Source: Synchiropus splendidus (Eukaryota; Chordata; Actinopteri; Syngnathiformes; Callionymidae). From it: 64,000 nucleotides of DNA. The stretch spans positions 12,123,563-12,187,562 of the forward strand of contig NC_071348.1 of assembly GCF_027744825.2 (NCBI RefSeq), given 5' to 3'. Every line of letters begins with the position of its first letter. Position 1 is the first letter of the stretch. A model generated the notes under the pieces. The model saw only the letters and a program-made list of their open reading frames with translations. It made no database searches and was not told the origin of the DNA. The translations under genes and the position numbers were made by a program. Shown here piece by piece: positions 30,401-40,860 of the stretch.

Positions 30401-32150
30401 TGCTGTGATCTCAACTTCTGGTGAGACTGGGAATAAAGTTGAAAGTTAAATATGAGAGTTAGTTTAAGTCAAGAGAATAAATGAATCAGCCTTCTTAAGA
30501 TCTGAGAAGAGCAGGGAGGAAACAAAAGGTTTATGGAGGAGTTAAAATGTCTGGCAAATGCTGCTCTCTTATTGGCTGCCCATAAAATTTTTTATTTGAA
30601 GAAAAATCACTGAGAAAAAGGGAGCTAAAGTAATGAAAAATCATCACAAAGGATCTTGGAATTGGAATCGGAAATGGACCTGGATTGTGTCAAGTCTGGG
30701 TTTAATACCAGGCCTTTTGCATCACTGCATTGTTGTACAGTGCTGTTTTAAACTGATATGTCTGACAGAAAACTCCTGGTGAAAATGAGATAGAAAGCAG
30801 ATGCCAACTAAGCCGCCACTGAAATCCATGATTGACGTCCTGCTTCTGACTGAACTCTGTGGAGGTCATTGCATTTGAAACAAACTTTAATGAGGATAAA
30901 GCAACAAATAGAAAGGATTGTCTCACACTGAACATCCAAATCAAGACCCGAATCTTTATGTCCGTGCTTATTTCTGGCTTCACATCTGTATCGTCCACTC
31001 TGTGAGACTGTGATGGATGGGATGATGAGATCTAGTCCTTCGCTCTGTGCCTGATCTGGTTGCAACCAGTGGTAGGTGGGTGCAGGATTCCCACTCGCTA
31101 AACATGTCAGGGTCACTGTGTCCTCCGCAGCAACACCTTCCCTTCTGTTAGGATTAGTGACCCTCACCTCCACGTTCCTGGGTCCATCTGAACAGAAAAT
31201 ATAATCATTATGTTTTGCATTTTTGTTGACACTGAAAGGGACCTTGACTTACATTCGACAGTTAGAGTGACACTGCGGATCAAGTTTGGGTCGGTGTTGC
31301 CTCGAGTCTGACAGGAGAACTGCCTCCCATTGTCCTGCCAGCTGGCTGTGAAGTTGCTAGTTGCTGTCCTGCTGTGTTCATCACCCTGAGGTTGCACTGA
31401 GATTCCTCGTTGGTCGAGAGGTTGAATTTGAGGACGGGAGGGGCACGAGGACAAGGTGGAGCAGCGGAGAGTCACTGAGCTGAACTCTGTAACAGGAGCC
31501 GGTTCCTCAAACCTGATGAGGCATGGGTTTGCTGCAAAATGAAACTTTTATTCCGTAAAAATGAAACATTTCTGACTATATGAATCACATTCTCTTAATT
31601 ATATGTGTACATTGAGGACTTTTTTTTTTATCATTATTATTATATTTTAAGTAACAGGTTGAATTGAACTTACCTTGGACTGACAGAAGAACAGGCTCTG
31701 AGCTCCATTTCTCCCCTCTTGATGGGAAATATCTAAATGTATATTCTCCACTGTCATTTTTGTTCAGGTTGCAGATCGAAATGGTGAGCTGTTTCTCTGC
31801 TCTTCGGTAAGTTACTCTGTTGCTATACTGTGGACTGATGGGGCGTATTTCGGGGTCTGTACTGTAAACAACAGTTCCTGAGAAGTCCTTATCTCCCTCG
31901 ACCCACACTGGATCCTTCAACCAAGCCCAGTAGGCATTTTCTCTGAGATATCTTGTGAAGCTCCCCTGTATTGGAACACAGGATCCCTCTGTGGCTGTCA
32001 GCTGTGAGCTAGTGAATGTAAATGAACCAGAACCTGCTGCTGGATGACACATGTAATGGTCAGAGAAGATCCAAAACAGGTGAGTGAAATAAAACTCTTA
32101 CCCCGTATTGTAGTCAGAAGCAACAGCAAGCCCAGTTTTTCCCTTTCCAT
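27416..32150 (-). CDS. CD22-like Siglec receptor, copy A (eight Ig domains, ITIM/ITSM tail)
   Basis: Thirteen exons read downward: 32102-32150 (signal peptide), 31674-32039 (V-set), C2 exons 31253-31531, 30927-31187, 30172-30426, 29818-30108, 29022-29309, 28647-28916 and 28189-28458, TM 28044-28125, then tail exons 27938-27965, 27683-27759 and 27416-27620. All phases agree and give 906 aa. The first V-set acceptor among three alternatives (CAG CAG CAG) was chosen. The V-set segment GEYTFRYFPSRGEKW has Arg where Siglecs bind sialic acid. The TM segment includes VSISASLLLIPFAACLIL. The tail has VHYATV, VVYAVV and VNYSRV (ITIM) and TDYSMV (ITSM form). The likely role is an inhibitory co-receptor of the CD22 type. 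An octamer and a PU.1-like site lie just upstream, and a transposon sits 574 bases before the start codon. Confidence 0.87.
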
Positions 32151-32716
32151 TTTGTGAATTTATTTAAAAAAAAAAAGTCCAAGTCACTCCAGAGGTGTAA
32201 TTCAAGATGAGTATCTATATGAACTTCACAATATTTAGGTTCCTCTTTCATTTGTGTTCTGGGCCGACACCTCTTTATGCAAATCTGCAATCTTCATGCT
32301 TCACAAGCTTAAGCTTATATCGTTATTCTCAACACTGCAGATGGAATCCATCTCCATCAGAGTTTGAAAATATAATAGCTGCGCCGAGTCACGTCTTCCT
32401 TTCTCTGCTACTGTATTCCAGTGCTATGATTCCAGCACTTGACAGACTTGCTTCTCCTATTACGATAGAAACTGCAGTGGCCGCTTTCTTCTGACTACTT
32501 TAACTTCGACTTGACATTTCAGAGCTTTTTTTTTTTTTTTTTCACTACTTTATTTGATTTCTTGCTTCTGCTATTGGTCGCCATCTTGTGGCAAGGCCTT
32601 AGAACAACAGGTGACATTTTGAAATTGATATTTATCCATCAAAGTTAAGCCTTGCAATTTAAGAATATTGGATATAGATACATACAAATACATTTAAAAT
32701 GAGCTGAAACTGTGTT
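32151..32716. other. 5' flank of CD22-like A
   Basis: The stretch holds the presumed promoter (octamer, PU.1-like and TATA-like sites) and about 400 bases of further upstream sequence conserved in the B and C units. Short + strand ORFs here recur in each unit only because the DNA is duplicated; they show no codon-level constraint and no protein similarity. Confidence 0.6.
32277..32284 (-). promoter_or_regulatory. Octamer ATTTGCAT upstream of CD22-like A, with adjacent PU.1-like site
   Basis: On the gene strand this reads ATTTGCAT, the Oct-1/Oct-2 octamer of immunoglobulin and B-cell promoters. It ends 127 bases before the start codon. An AAAGAGGAAC (PU.1/Ets-like) at 32239-32248 and a weak TATA-like CATATAGA at 32213-32220 lie between it and the ATG. 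The arrangement is repeated at the same distance in copies B and C. Confidence 0.55.
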
Positions 32717-32723
32717 AATATTG
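32717..32723. repeat. Left 7-bp target-site duplication AATATTG
   Basis: It directly precedes the transposon end TACGG and equals 39005-39011. Paralogous loci carry a single AATATTG. Confidence 0.85.
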
Positions 32724-33351
32724 TACGGAAGAGGATTAGGGCCAGTAAAGAAAAAAAAAAAAATTTCTCAGAATTCTGACTTTAAAGTCAGAATTCTCAC
32801 TTTTTTCTCAGAATTCTGACTTTAAAGTGAGAATTCTGACTTTAATCTCAGAATTCTCACTTTTTTCTCAGAATTCTGACTTTAAAGTGAGAATTCTCAC
32901 TTTTTTCTCAGAATTCTCACTTTTTTCTCAGAATAAAGTGAGAATTCTGACTTTAATCTCAGAATTCTCACTTTTTTCTCAGAATAAAGTGAGAATTCTG
33001 ACTTTAATCTCAGAATTCTCACTTTTTTCTCAGAATTCTGACTTTAAAGTGAGAATTCTCACTTTTTTCTCAGAATTCTGACTTTAAAGTGAGAATTCTG
33101 ACTTTAATCTCAGAATTCTCACTTTGTGACGTTGAGCAATGAATTGTGGGACGGGAAACGTCAGATCGCTGTGTAGCTGTGAAGAGACAACATGTCATCG
33201 ACCAGTGACTTTTTGCGCAGTCGAGGAGTTTCAGAGGACATCATCTCACTTATGGAGGAGCAGAGGGTGAGTAACATATTGCCTTCATTTGGTGACTGTT
33301 GAGTACTTAAAGGAAATGCTCCATGTAGCTTGTAGCTTCGCTGCTAATTCA
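32724..33351 (+). repeat. Left terminal inverted repeat of the transposon
   Basis: It matches the reverse complement of 38398-39004 from TACGGAAGAGG to gctgctaattca. It contains the palindromic array (32765-33124), a unique ~65-bp segment, and first exon 33192-33266 with its 5' splice site. The array differs in unit number between the two ends, which explains the ~20-bp length difference. Confidence 0.85.
32765..33124. repeat. Subterminal palindromic tandem array (left)
   Basis: About 20-bp units alternate between tcagaattctgactttaaag and tgagaattctcacttttttc. Each is centred on GAATTC and is itself palindromic. The array reads open on the + strand by chance as a repetitive 84-codon ORF, which is not a gene. 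It is likely a cluster of transposase binding sites or a structural repeat. Confidence 0.85.
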
Positions 33352-35048
33352 TAAAAAAGAGACTGACGTGGCAATCCATATATGTCACGGTGATGTCATA
33401 TACACATAGACACACATATGCACACACACGTCTGTACTTTACTACTAACTGGGAAGGTTGATGAGTGGAGTGAACTGTTGAAACTGACACAACACCATAA
33501 ATGCGAACATTATTATTTACAAAATATATAATATGCATACTGTCTTGTCAGACGCTACATTATTTCAGTAATTCTAAAATATGATTGGTTTTTATCTTTT
33601 CTTGTGCAGATAAAGTGACTGATGGAGGCTACAACTCACACAGTGGCGGCTGAAAAGCCAGATTTGGATGACTTCATCAAGCTGTGCTTTAGACTTTCAC
33701 TCAGCAATAAAGAAATACTGGCAGTAGTGGCACATCATGCTCAGACTGTCATGAGTATTCGGACTCTGAAGAGAATATGCCGAAGACTTGGTTTGTATCG
33801 AAGAAAGAACCAGTCAGACCTGGGAGAAGTGTTGGCTTTTATCCAGCAAGAGATCATGACGAGTGGGCAGATGCAAGGTTATCGATGGCTTCATCTACGA
33901 GCAATTCAGAAAGGATTTGTTGTGTCACAAGACACAATACGGCAAATTATAAAAATGATTGACCCCGTTGGTGTGGAATTAAGAAGAGCACGACGCCTAC
34001 GAAGACGGCAATACAGCTGCAGAGGACCAAATGCTGTTTGGCACATGGATGGCTATGATAAATTGAAACCCTATGGGATTGGCATCCATGGCTGCATTGA
34101 CGGGTTTAGCCGATACGTATTATGGGCAGAGGCCTACACCACAAACAATGATCCGAAGGTGGTTGCAAGTTACTTTATTAAAACAGTTTCACGCATTGGT
34201 GGATGCCCAGAAAGGATCCGTGCTGACAGGGGCACAGAAAATGGCCATGTTGAACAGATGCAAATGTTTTTGCGAAGAAACCACTCAGATAGCTTTGCAG
34301 GGGACAAAAGTTTCCTTTATGGAAGAAGTACCGCCAATCAGCGCATTGAAGGATGGTGGACCACCCTCCGTAAACAGAGTGCACAATTCTGGATGAATTT
34401 ATTTCAAACTCTTCAGGATGATGGTCACTTCACAGGAAACTTTCTGGATAAAAGCCTCATCCAGTTCTGCTTTCTCAATCTGATGCAGGTAAAAGACTTT
34501 GTCTGTGCATATTATTTTTTCTGCATTGAAATTAATCAATGGTAAAAATTTAATTCCGAAATACTTGAAGTAAGACAGTCAGACGTACTACAGATACTTT
34601 TGTCATTTTGCATAGTGCATACTGTAGATGGGATGACTCAAACAAGCAAATTGAATGTTAATAAAGTTGCTGGGCAAAATGTCAATAATATCAATACTTA
34701 ACTATTCCGCTTTTTGGGCAGGATGAGCTGGATGAAGTTGTGAACACATGGAACTCCCACAAAATAAGATCAAGGTTGACCGGTGATGCAGCTTCAGGTC
34801 GGCCAGTCGTCATGTATTCATTCCCTGCCATTCACAGTGCTGAGGATCGACTGAAATCTGCTGAAATGGAAGAGGTCATTGTATGTATGGAAGAGTGCAT
34901 GCCAAAAGCCCCGTTTCCTTGTGATGAAACTGTTTTTGAGCTGTGTTGTCTGCTCATGGAGGAAAATGAATGGCATGCTCCATCAGATCCATTAGTTGCA
35001 AGTGATTTGTACATTACATTGAGGGGAGAAATATTGAAGATTGTATGA
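33192..35048 (+). CDS. Transposon integrase/transposase (rve-type DDE domain)
   Basis: The main ORF runs 33622-34488 and splices (CTGATGCAG, then gtaaaa) to 34722-35048, giving 397 aa from the ATG at 33622. Residues 13-62 look like a helix-turn-helix. An integrase core follows, with HMDGYDKL (Asp143), RADRGTEN (Asp202) and NQRIEGWW (Glu243), a D-D-(40)-E triad. The C-terminal exon has NTWNSHKIRS and GRPVVMYSFP, as in integrase-core proteins common in fish genomes. An upstream exon at 33192-33266, inside the terminal repeat, splices to 33610 but meets TGA after two codons (33616-33618), three bases before the ATG. It is therefore probably leader or upstream ORF. The product would act in the nucleus on the inverted repeats. 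The frame is intact, so activity is possible. Confidence 0.85.
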
Positions 35049-35650
35049 CAAGTCTATTGATGTAATATTTATTAAAACTTCGGCATCTAACTGTGTCATT
35101 AAGAGAATGGATTCTACACATTTTTTGTCCTTTGAGTTTACGTATTGTGATTTTTCACACGACATTTTAAATGTATTTTCTGTAAGTCACAAATAAATAA
35201 AAGGGCATTAAACATTTCACCTGAGTTGTGATGAATCTATGTAAAACTTCACCTACCAAAATGAGTGACAGAAAATATTTTCCTGTGTATTAATTCGCTG
35301 TCTACAATGTCGTTTTTTTAGTTTCGATTGGTTCCATAAATATTTTTGAAGTACTATGTATTGCAAAAAACATTTTACAAAACATATGAACAACATTATG
35401 AGACCCTTCATATTTACACACTTAATAAACACTCAGGTGAAGACAGAAATACAAAGTTGTAGAAGAGTGAGTTTATTGAATGCAATAAAATATTACTCTT
35501 CATAGTAGCAGCATGGTATATATCCATATAAAACAATGCAGCTGCTGAAACAACTTCCCAATAGTAAGTATAACATCTTAGGCTTTCTTTTAAATGAAGC
35601 CCATGAACTTTTTAGATCGTTATATTCCTCTAGTTAAGGGTGCAAAACAA
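35049..35650. other. Spacer between the convergent transposon genes
   Basis: The 3' ends of the integrase (+) and HECT-like (-) genes meet here. An AATAAA-type signal follows the integrase stop (aaataaataaaag near 35191-35203). T-rich sequence that reads as a poly(A) signal on the - strand occurs near 35470-35500. No further gene is seen. Confidence 0.6.
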
Positions 35651-38557
35651 TTAAACAATGTCCATCATCCAAATATTGCTTTCGAGAACTGCATTGAATT
35701 CTGATCGGAAATCTGGGAAATTTTCATAGCTTTCAGCAATATGCAGAACTTTCCCACAGGTGTGCCCCACGGGTCTTCTCGTGAACTCTGTCATTTCCTG
35801 GAATTCCACCAGAATGGTGTCTGTAACAACAAGATCAGAGCCAGTGCAAAACCGGAGAAACTTCTGAAGTTTGACTTCATCCAACTCTCTGATGAACTTT
35901 TTCAGATGACTTGCCACTTCTTTCTGCTTTGGGGTTAAATCAGTCGCAAATCTCAGCAGTTGGCAGACTTTTTTTGAAGTTGGTTGCAAGTCAGAGCACA
36001 ATTTGTTCAGTGCTTCAGGACTGATGGAGATATGCTGAAGAGTAACCTCCCTCCAGCAGTCTATAACAAACATGGGCTTTTGGACCAGCTCTTTGTGTGC
36101 TATTTCCAGCAGTATTGTGGGAAAGGTTTCAGCTGTGATTCTCCTTCTACATCCATAGCTGTCAAGTACTTCAACAAGATCATCTAGGTCCACTTCAGAA
36201 AAGTCCTTCATTGCTTCCATCAACACATCTCGTTCCTGGCTGCTCACAAACTGCAGGAAATGGGCTTTTGGATCACTGTAAACACAGTTGAAAAGCACTT
36301 GTTCGAGGAAGGGAAATGCAAGTTTGTTTGGGAAATAGCAACAATCTTGGTAACCTTTAACAAGGATTCTCCCAACTGCTTTCCACTTTTCCTCAGGAAA
36401 ATCATGGCGGATGAATGGCACTTTAACTATTGTACCAAGGGTGCATCGTTCATAGAATTCTTGCCAGAAGCAGCTAAGAACATCCCTCAGCACTCCAGAT
36501 CCAACACCTGCTTCTTCTCTATTATCTGGTAATATGCGTTTCACATTCAGTGATTTGTTCAAGATGGCGTCATCAGAGAAAGCTGTAATCATATCATTCA
36601 ATGTGTCAGAGTAGTGAACAGTTATTGTCATCGCATCTGGTGGATCAGGTGGACTGAGAGGCATAGCTGGACCATCGTAAATCAATGTGACCTCTGTATC
36701 TTCCTCTGCATCATATGTGGGACCAAAAGTAATTTCTGAATCAACAGAAATGTCCAAAGATACGTAGACTTCACTTGATTCAACTGTGACCTCCTCAATT
36801 TCTGCAGAGTTGTTTTCATTGCCATTGTGTGACAAAGCCAAGACTTCCCCTGTTGTTGTGCTGGCATCATCTTGCTCATCTTTTCGCCTTGTTGCAATGT
36901 AAAAACGCAACAACGTCAGTTTTGCTGCCTCGTACATATTGCCAATGGACTGGCAGGTGTCATCAGTGAGGCAATTCTGTTTGAAATCCCACACCTCAAA
37001 CTCGAAGTCCAATTCAGATCCTTTAGGAGAAATTCCACCAGGGAAAAACAGTTTTTTTCCCTCCTCAAGAATGTCCTTTAACCCAGCTTCTGTGGACATT
37101 TTAACCTTTCTGGTACCTCCTCCCTGCTTCTCCCTCACCTGTTTTGCTATTTTTCCATCATTGTGTATCCATCCAATCGCAACATTTCTTGTGGTTTTCT
37201 GCCTCTTAATCTGTTGTATTTTCGTTTTTGAGGCAGTGTCCCCTTTCGCACTTTCATTTCTGAGTTTCATTTTTTCACGGAGTTTTTCCAAAAGTCCGTT
37301 TTTTCTTTTTAATGGGGGCTGTTTTGTCTTGCAAAAATTGAAGAGAGCAATTCGGTCTCCATAACAGGGGATGTAATTGGCAAGACTTTCATCATCCATC
37401 AGTGAGATGACGTCACTATCAATCTGCACAAGAAAAACAGCAAAAAAAGACAATCAATTAAAATATAACAGAATCACAAAGTATTGTAAGCATTATAAAA
37501 TTGTAAATAAAATACAAACTGACAAAAATGCTGCAACTGTTACACGTTGAAATATATTAATGATTGTGATTTGTACATATATGCCTAAAAATATTATTTC
37601 AAAACTACTTAGATTTAAATAAGCTTAGTGAGTCTAAAATTAGATTCAACACATTCGACAACAAACGACAGCAGCAGCGTGAAGCATGCGAGCAATATAA
37701 GAACAAGAAATATAATTAACAACCGTGTTATAGACTGTGTTGTTGCCCTAGTAGGTGTTAGTGGAGCGGAGTGCACTGATATTAGCGATGGTTAAGGGAA
37801 GGTTTTTGTTGGCCAACAGGCTTGACGAAGCATCGGCGAGTGAGTGTGACGGGCGTAAAATAAAATGCACGCACCAAACGAACAGTTGCCTTCATTCAAG
37901 TTCCCAATATATTACAAACACACTCACATCGTCACTGACACCTTGGCGGCGGTGACTCTAGAACATTAGATACGTCTCTTTTGTGCGCTGAACATGTGAA
38001 TGTCTGCAAAATAAGTCACCAAAGACAGGAGATTACTGGCTCATATGCATGTATGTTAATGGCACGATGGTTAATAGCGTCAAGACGTGCTGGTTTGTTC
38101 AAATGTTGTCTGTTTGTTCAGTGATCGCACAGTTTCTGTTATTTTACAATCGTATATTTGACTGATTTAATGAAAGCAATGTTGTGTATGAGGAGCGGTG
38201 TCTGCCTCTTCCTTAATTACCGGATCGCTGGCTCCGTCAAGCAAGCAAAGGGGCTGGATGCAAAGTGTCGCCGAGTTCTACAAATGCTATATGACGTCAC
38301 CATGACGTATCTGGACTGTCTCTTGAATACTTTTGTCTGAAGGAACCAACGACTCCTAATCTGCATATTCACGCGGGTAGATCCCATCAATGTGATGTGA
38401 ATTAGCAGCGAAGCTACAAGCTACATGGAGCATTTCCTTTAAGTACTCAACAGTCACCAAATGAAGGCAATATGTTACTCACCCTCTGCTCCTCCATAAG
38501 TGAGATGATGTCCTCTGAAACTCCTCGACTGCGCAAAAAGTCACTGGTCGATGACAT
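35651..38557 (-). CDS. Transposon-encoded SAM-like plus HECT-like ubiquitin ligase protein
   Basis: Exon 38483-38557 (25 codons, inside the right terminal repeat) joins in phase 0 to exon 35651-37423, giving 615 aa. The junction region (DFLRSRGVSEDIISLM...LANYIPCYGDRIALF) has the helical pattern of a SAM-like domain. Residues near 35-110 are basic and low in complexity, and an acidic middle follows. The C-terminal ~320 residues resemble a HECT domain: GVGSGVLRDVLSCFWQEF as N-lobe start and RRPVGHTCGKVLHI with the presumed catalytic Cys581, 34 residues before the end. HECT ligases have their active Cys in just such a TC motif near the C-terminus. Fish genome annotations contain many G2E3-like HECT proteins that may have this origin. 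A role in protecting or regulating the transposase is inference. Confidence 0.8.
37424..38482 (-). other. Intron of the transposon HECT-like gene
   Basis: The intron is bounded by the 5' splice site after the terminal-repeat exon (gtgagtaac on the - strand) and the acceptor ttcttgtgcag before 37423. Nothing else coding was recognised. Its end near the repeat contains the inner edge of the right inverted repeat. Confidence 0.65.
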
Positions 38558-39004
38558 GTTGTCTCTTCACAGCTACACAGCGATCTGACGTTTCCCGCCC
38601 CACAATTCATTGCTCAACGTCACAAAGTGAGAATTCTGAGATTAAAGTCAGAATTCTCACTTTAAAGTCAGAATTCTGAGATTAAAGTCAGAATTCTCAC
38701 TTTAAAGTCAGAATTCTGAGAAAAAAGTGAGAATTCTGACTTTAAAGTCAGAATTCTGAGAAAAAAGTGAGAATTCTGAGAAAAAAGTGAGAATTCTGAG
38801 ATTAAAGTCAGAATTCTCACTTTAAAGTCAGAATTCTGAGAAAAAAGTGAGAATTCTGAGATTAAAGTCAGAATTCTCACTTTAAAGTCAGAATTCTGAG
38901 AAAAAAGTGAGAATTCTGACTTTAAAGTCAGAATTCTGAGATTAAAGTCAGAATTCTGAGAAAAAAATTTTTTTTTTCTTTACTGGCCCTAATCCTCTTC
39001 CGTA
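38398..39004 (-). repeat. Right terminal inverted repeat of the transposon
   Basis: This is the reverse-complement partner of 32724-33351. It holds exon 38483-38557 of the HECT-like gene and the array 38627-38963. In the ~50 bases next to the array only one difference was seen (gggac versus gggcg). Confidence 0.85.
38627..38963. repeat. Subterminal palindromic tandem array (right)
   Basis: It uses the same GAATTC-centred units as 32765-33124 in opposite orientation, ending in the A/T run next to the terminus. It also yields a spurious repetitive ORF on the - strand. Confidence 0.85.
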
Positions 39005-39011
39005 AATATTG
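39005..39011. repeat. Right 7-bp target-site duplication AATATTG
   Basis: It directly follows the transposon end CCGTA and equals 32717-32723. Confidence 0.85.
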
Positions 39012-39412
39012 AGATTGGAATAAAGTGGTTACATTTTAAGGAATTCTAATGAAACTGTGACAATTTCGCTTAAGCAGACTACATGAGAAGATTCATTTAT
39101 ATATATAAAAAAATAATAATAAGTAATTATTATCTCTTGAAATGTTTTGTGTAAATGTAAAATTTCCTTTGGTTGTTGGCAACGGACAGAACAAAAGAGG
39201 GGGAGCCACTTAGGAGCCAGAGGGAGTAAAGGAAGAACACAATATTCCATATGAACGTTGACTGTTTGCATTTAATACCCGACTAAAAACAAAACAACTT
39301 TATTTTGTTTGATGATAACTCGGTTGGATAGCTAAGATTGAATTGCACTTTAATACAGGATGTTCTGAATGTTGAAATTGTAAAGAGGAGGGAGCTAGAA
39401 GTCAGATCATTT

Positions 39413-39413
<1 letters not shown>

Positions 39414-39490
<77 letters not shown>

Positions 39491-39550
39491 TATTATTATT
39501 ATTGTTGTTGTTATTATTGTTATTATTATTATTGTTAATAATAATAATAT
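39414..39550. repeat. (AAT)n/(ATT)n microsatellite, unit B
   Basis: About 75 bases of AAT units are followed by ATT/GTT units and a short AAT run. The equivalent position in unit C is 48141-48294; in unit D it is reduced to a degenerate remnant near 56795-56840. Confidence 0.95.
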
Positions 39551-40860
39551 TTCATATCATAAAGATATTTTGTTTAGTGCTTATAAAAAACTAACATCTT
39601 GAGACATCAATAAATGTCAGCCTGGGACACTACCACCACGACTGAGGAGAGAGGAGAGTTATCTGGTATGATGTTGAGAAGAAAGCTGGAAACCAAGTCG
39701 AAAGGAACTAAAGCTTAGAACAATGGAGATGGATTCAAGATCCAGAAGACTACTAGAGGAAATGAAGTGGGAGCCTAACAGGACCATGACCTTCAAGCTT
39801 CAAGGAGTTCCAGGACAATGTCGATGAGGTGATAGAGAGGGAGAGAATCGTGATAGGAGCAGTGGCCATGTAGAGGAGACGAGGATGTTAAGGAGTCAAG
39901 GACAGAGCTTCTGAGGACCAGAGGGTGGCAGGTTTTGCTAAGAGATTCACCAGTAAATGGATATGAAGACAAACAAGAGCGACCCCAAAAAAGGAGACAA
40001 ACTCAAGGGGCCTCACAACAGATAAAGGAAGGGAAAGACAACCTGCATATTCATGGCAGAGACGAGTGAGATTCCTCCGGCCGAACGATCTACACTTCAC
40101 CTGCCTCTCCTTCCTACTCATACTTGGAACCTTTAGCGGTTATCAGTACTAGTGAAGGGTAGATGAGGTATCATGAAACATTGTTCCAGGGTTGTTCCTA
40201 ATTTTCAGAGGCCACTGGATGTCGCTCTTGGTGTAGAAATGATGTGAGGTTTCATTAAATTCGTCGTTCAAGTCCAAACATTTTACAGCAAACAGCGCCA
40301 TCTGGTGGCCTCTGAAAATCAGGACACTGTGTCATGAAACCGAGGCTCATCACTAGTCAGTACCATGTTGCAGTGACCAGTGCAAGTGGGAGTCTGTGGC
40401 TCAAAAAAGAGGCGTCTTAAGTTCTGATATTATGAAGTCGGAAGACATGACTCCTTTCCAGGCCCTCCAGGCCTCTGTGAAAACACACGCCTCACAGAAG
40501 TTGATAGATATTAAAGAAATACTGTGAGAGATTATGGACGTGAACAGAGGTAACTGGGATTAAAAACTAGCGTCACAGTGTTTTCTGCTGGTATTAAACA
40601 CATGTAAAGAACGACCATTGTCTGGGATTTATTTATATCAGAGGAGAGGATTTTCCAGAGAACAGTGGCAGCATGGTTAATTCACTTTCATAAAACAGGC
40701 ATGACGTACAGATGAAGTTTATGTACAATCTGATTCTGTTTTGCTTGTTATTAAAATACAGTTTTCATAGCATATAAAAGTATGCAGCATCTGTTATATA
40801 CCAGCCGAACGGTGCATCACTTCACATTGGATTTAAACCAACAATTCCTTGTTTTTGTTC
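39551..40860. other. 3' flank of CD22-like B
   Basis: The stretch contains the hAT-like MITE and otherwise unassigned sequence shared by units B, C and D. A 77-codon - strand ORF (39888-40121) recurs at 48635 and 57181 but resembles no known protein. A - strand AATAAA signal near 40628 could serve gene B. Confidence 0.5.
40150..40355. mobile_element. 206-bp hAT-like MITE, unit B
   Basis: Imperfect terminal inverted repeats begin TAGTGA at the left and end TCACTA at the right, with inner arms tttcagaggccac / gtggcctctgaaaa and catgaaac on both sides. The flanking 8-mers atcagtac (40142-40149) and gtcagtac (40356-40363) form an 8-bp target-site duplication with one mismatch, as expected for hAT elements. 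Confidence 0.7.

Larger units (their letters stand above)
32724..39004. mobile_element. Intact ~6.3 kb DNA transposon encoding DDE integrase and a SAM/HECT-like protein
   Basis: The ends are TACGGAAGAGGATTAGGGCC and its reverse complement, flanked by the 7-bp direct repeat AATATTG at 32717-32723 and 39005-39011. The paralogous units have the uninterrupted site (gtgttaatattg followed by ttggaataaag; near 47624-47650 and 56305-56330), which confirms the boundaries. Long terminal inverted repeats (32724-33351 and 38398-39004) each carry a palindromic satellite array, a promoter-proximal region and the same 75-nt first exon. Two convergent genes fill the interior: an rve-type integrase (+) and a HECT-like protein (-). 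Both reading frames are open and the two repeats differ little (one mismatch in the roughly 50 bases compared next to the array), so the insertion is young. The family may be IS3EU-like or another rve-type cut-and-paste group; this needs a Repbase comparison. Confidence 0.9.

Noticed and set aside
32827..33081. 84-codon repetitive ORF and CRISPR-like regular spacing in the array
   Set aside because: The units are contiguous palindromes with no unique spacers, in a eukaryotic transposon end. The ORF is a by-product of the repeat and has a mirror copy at 38668-38880.
39888..40121. 77-codon - strand ORF conserved in units B, C and D
   Set aside because: No recognisable domain and no splice context for a gene; near-identity reflects recent duplication, not selection.
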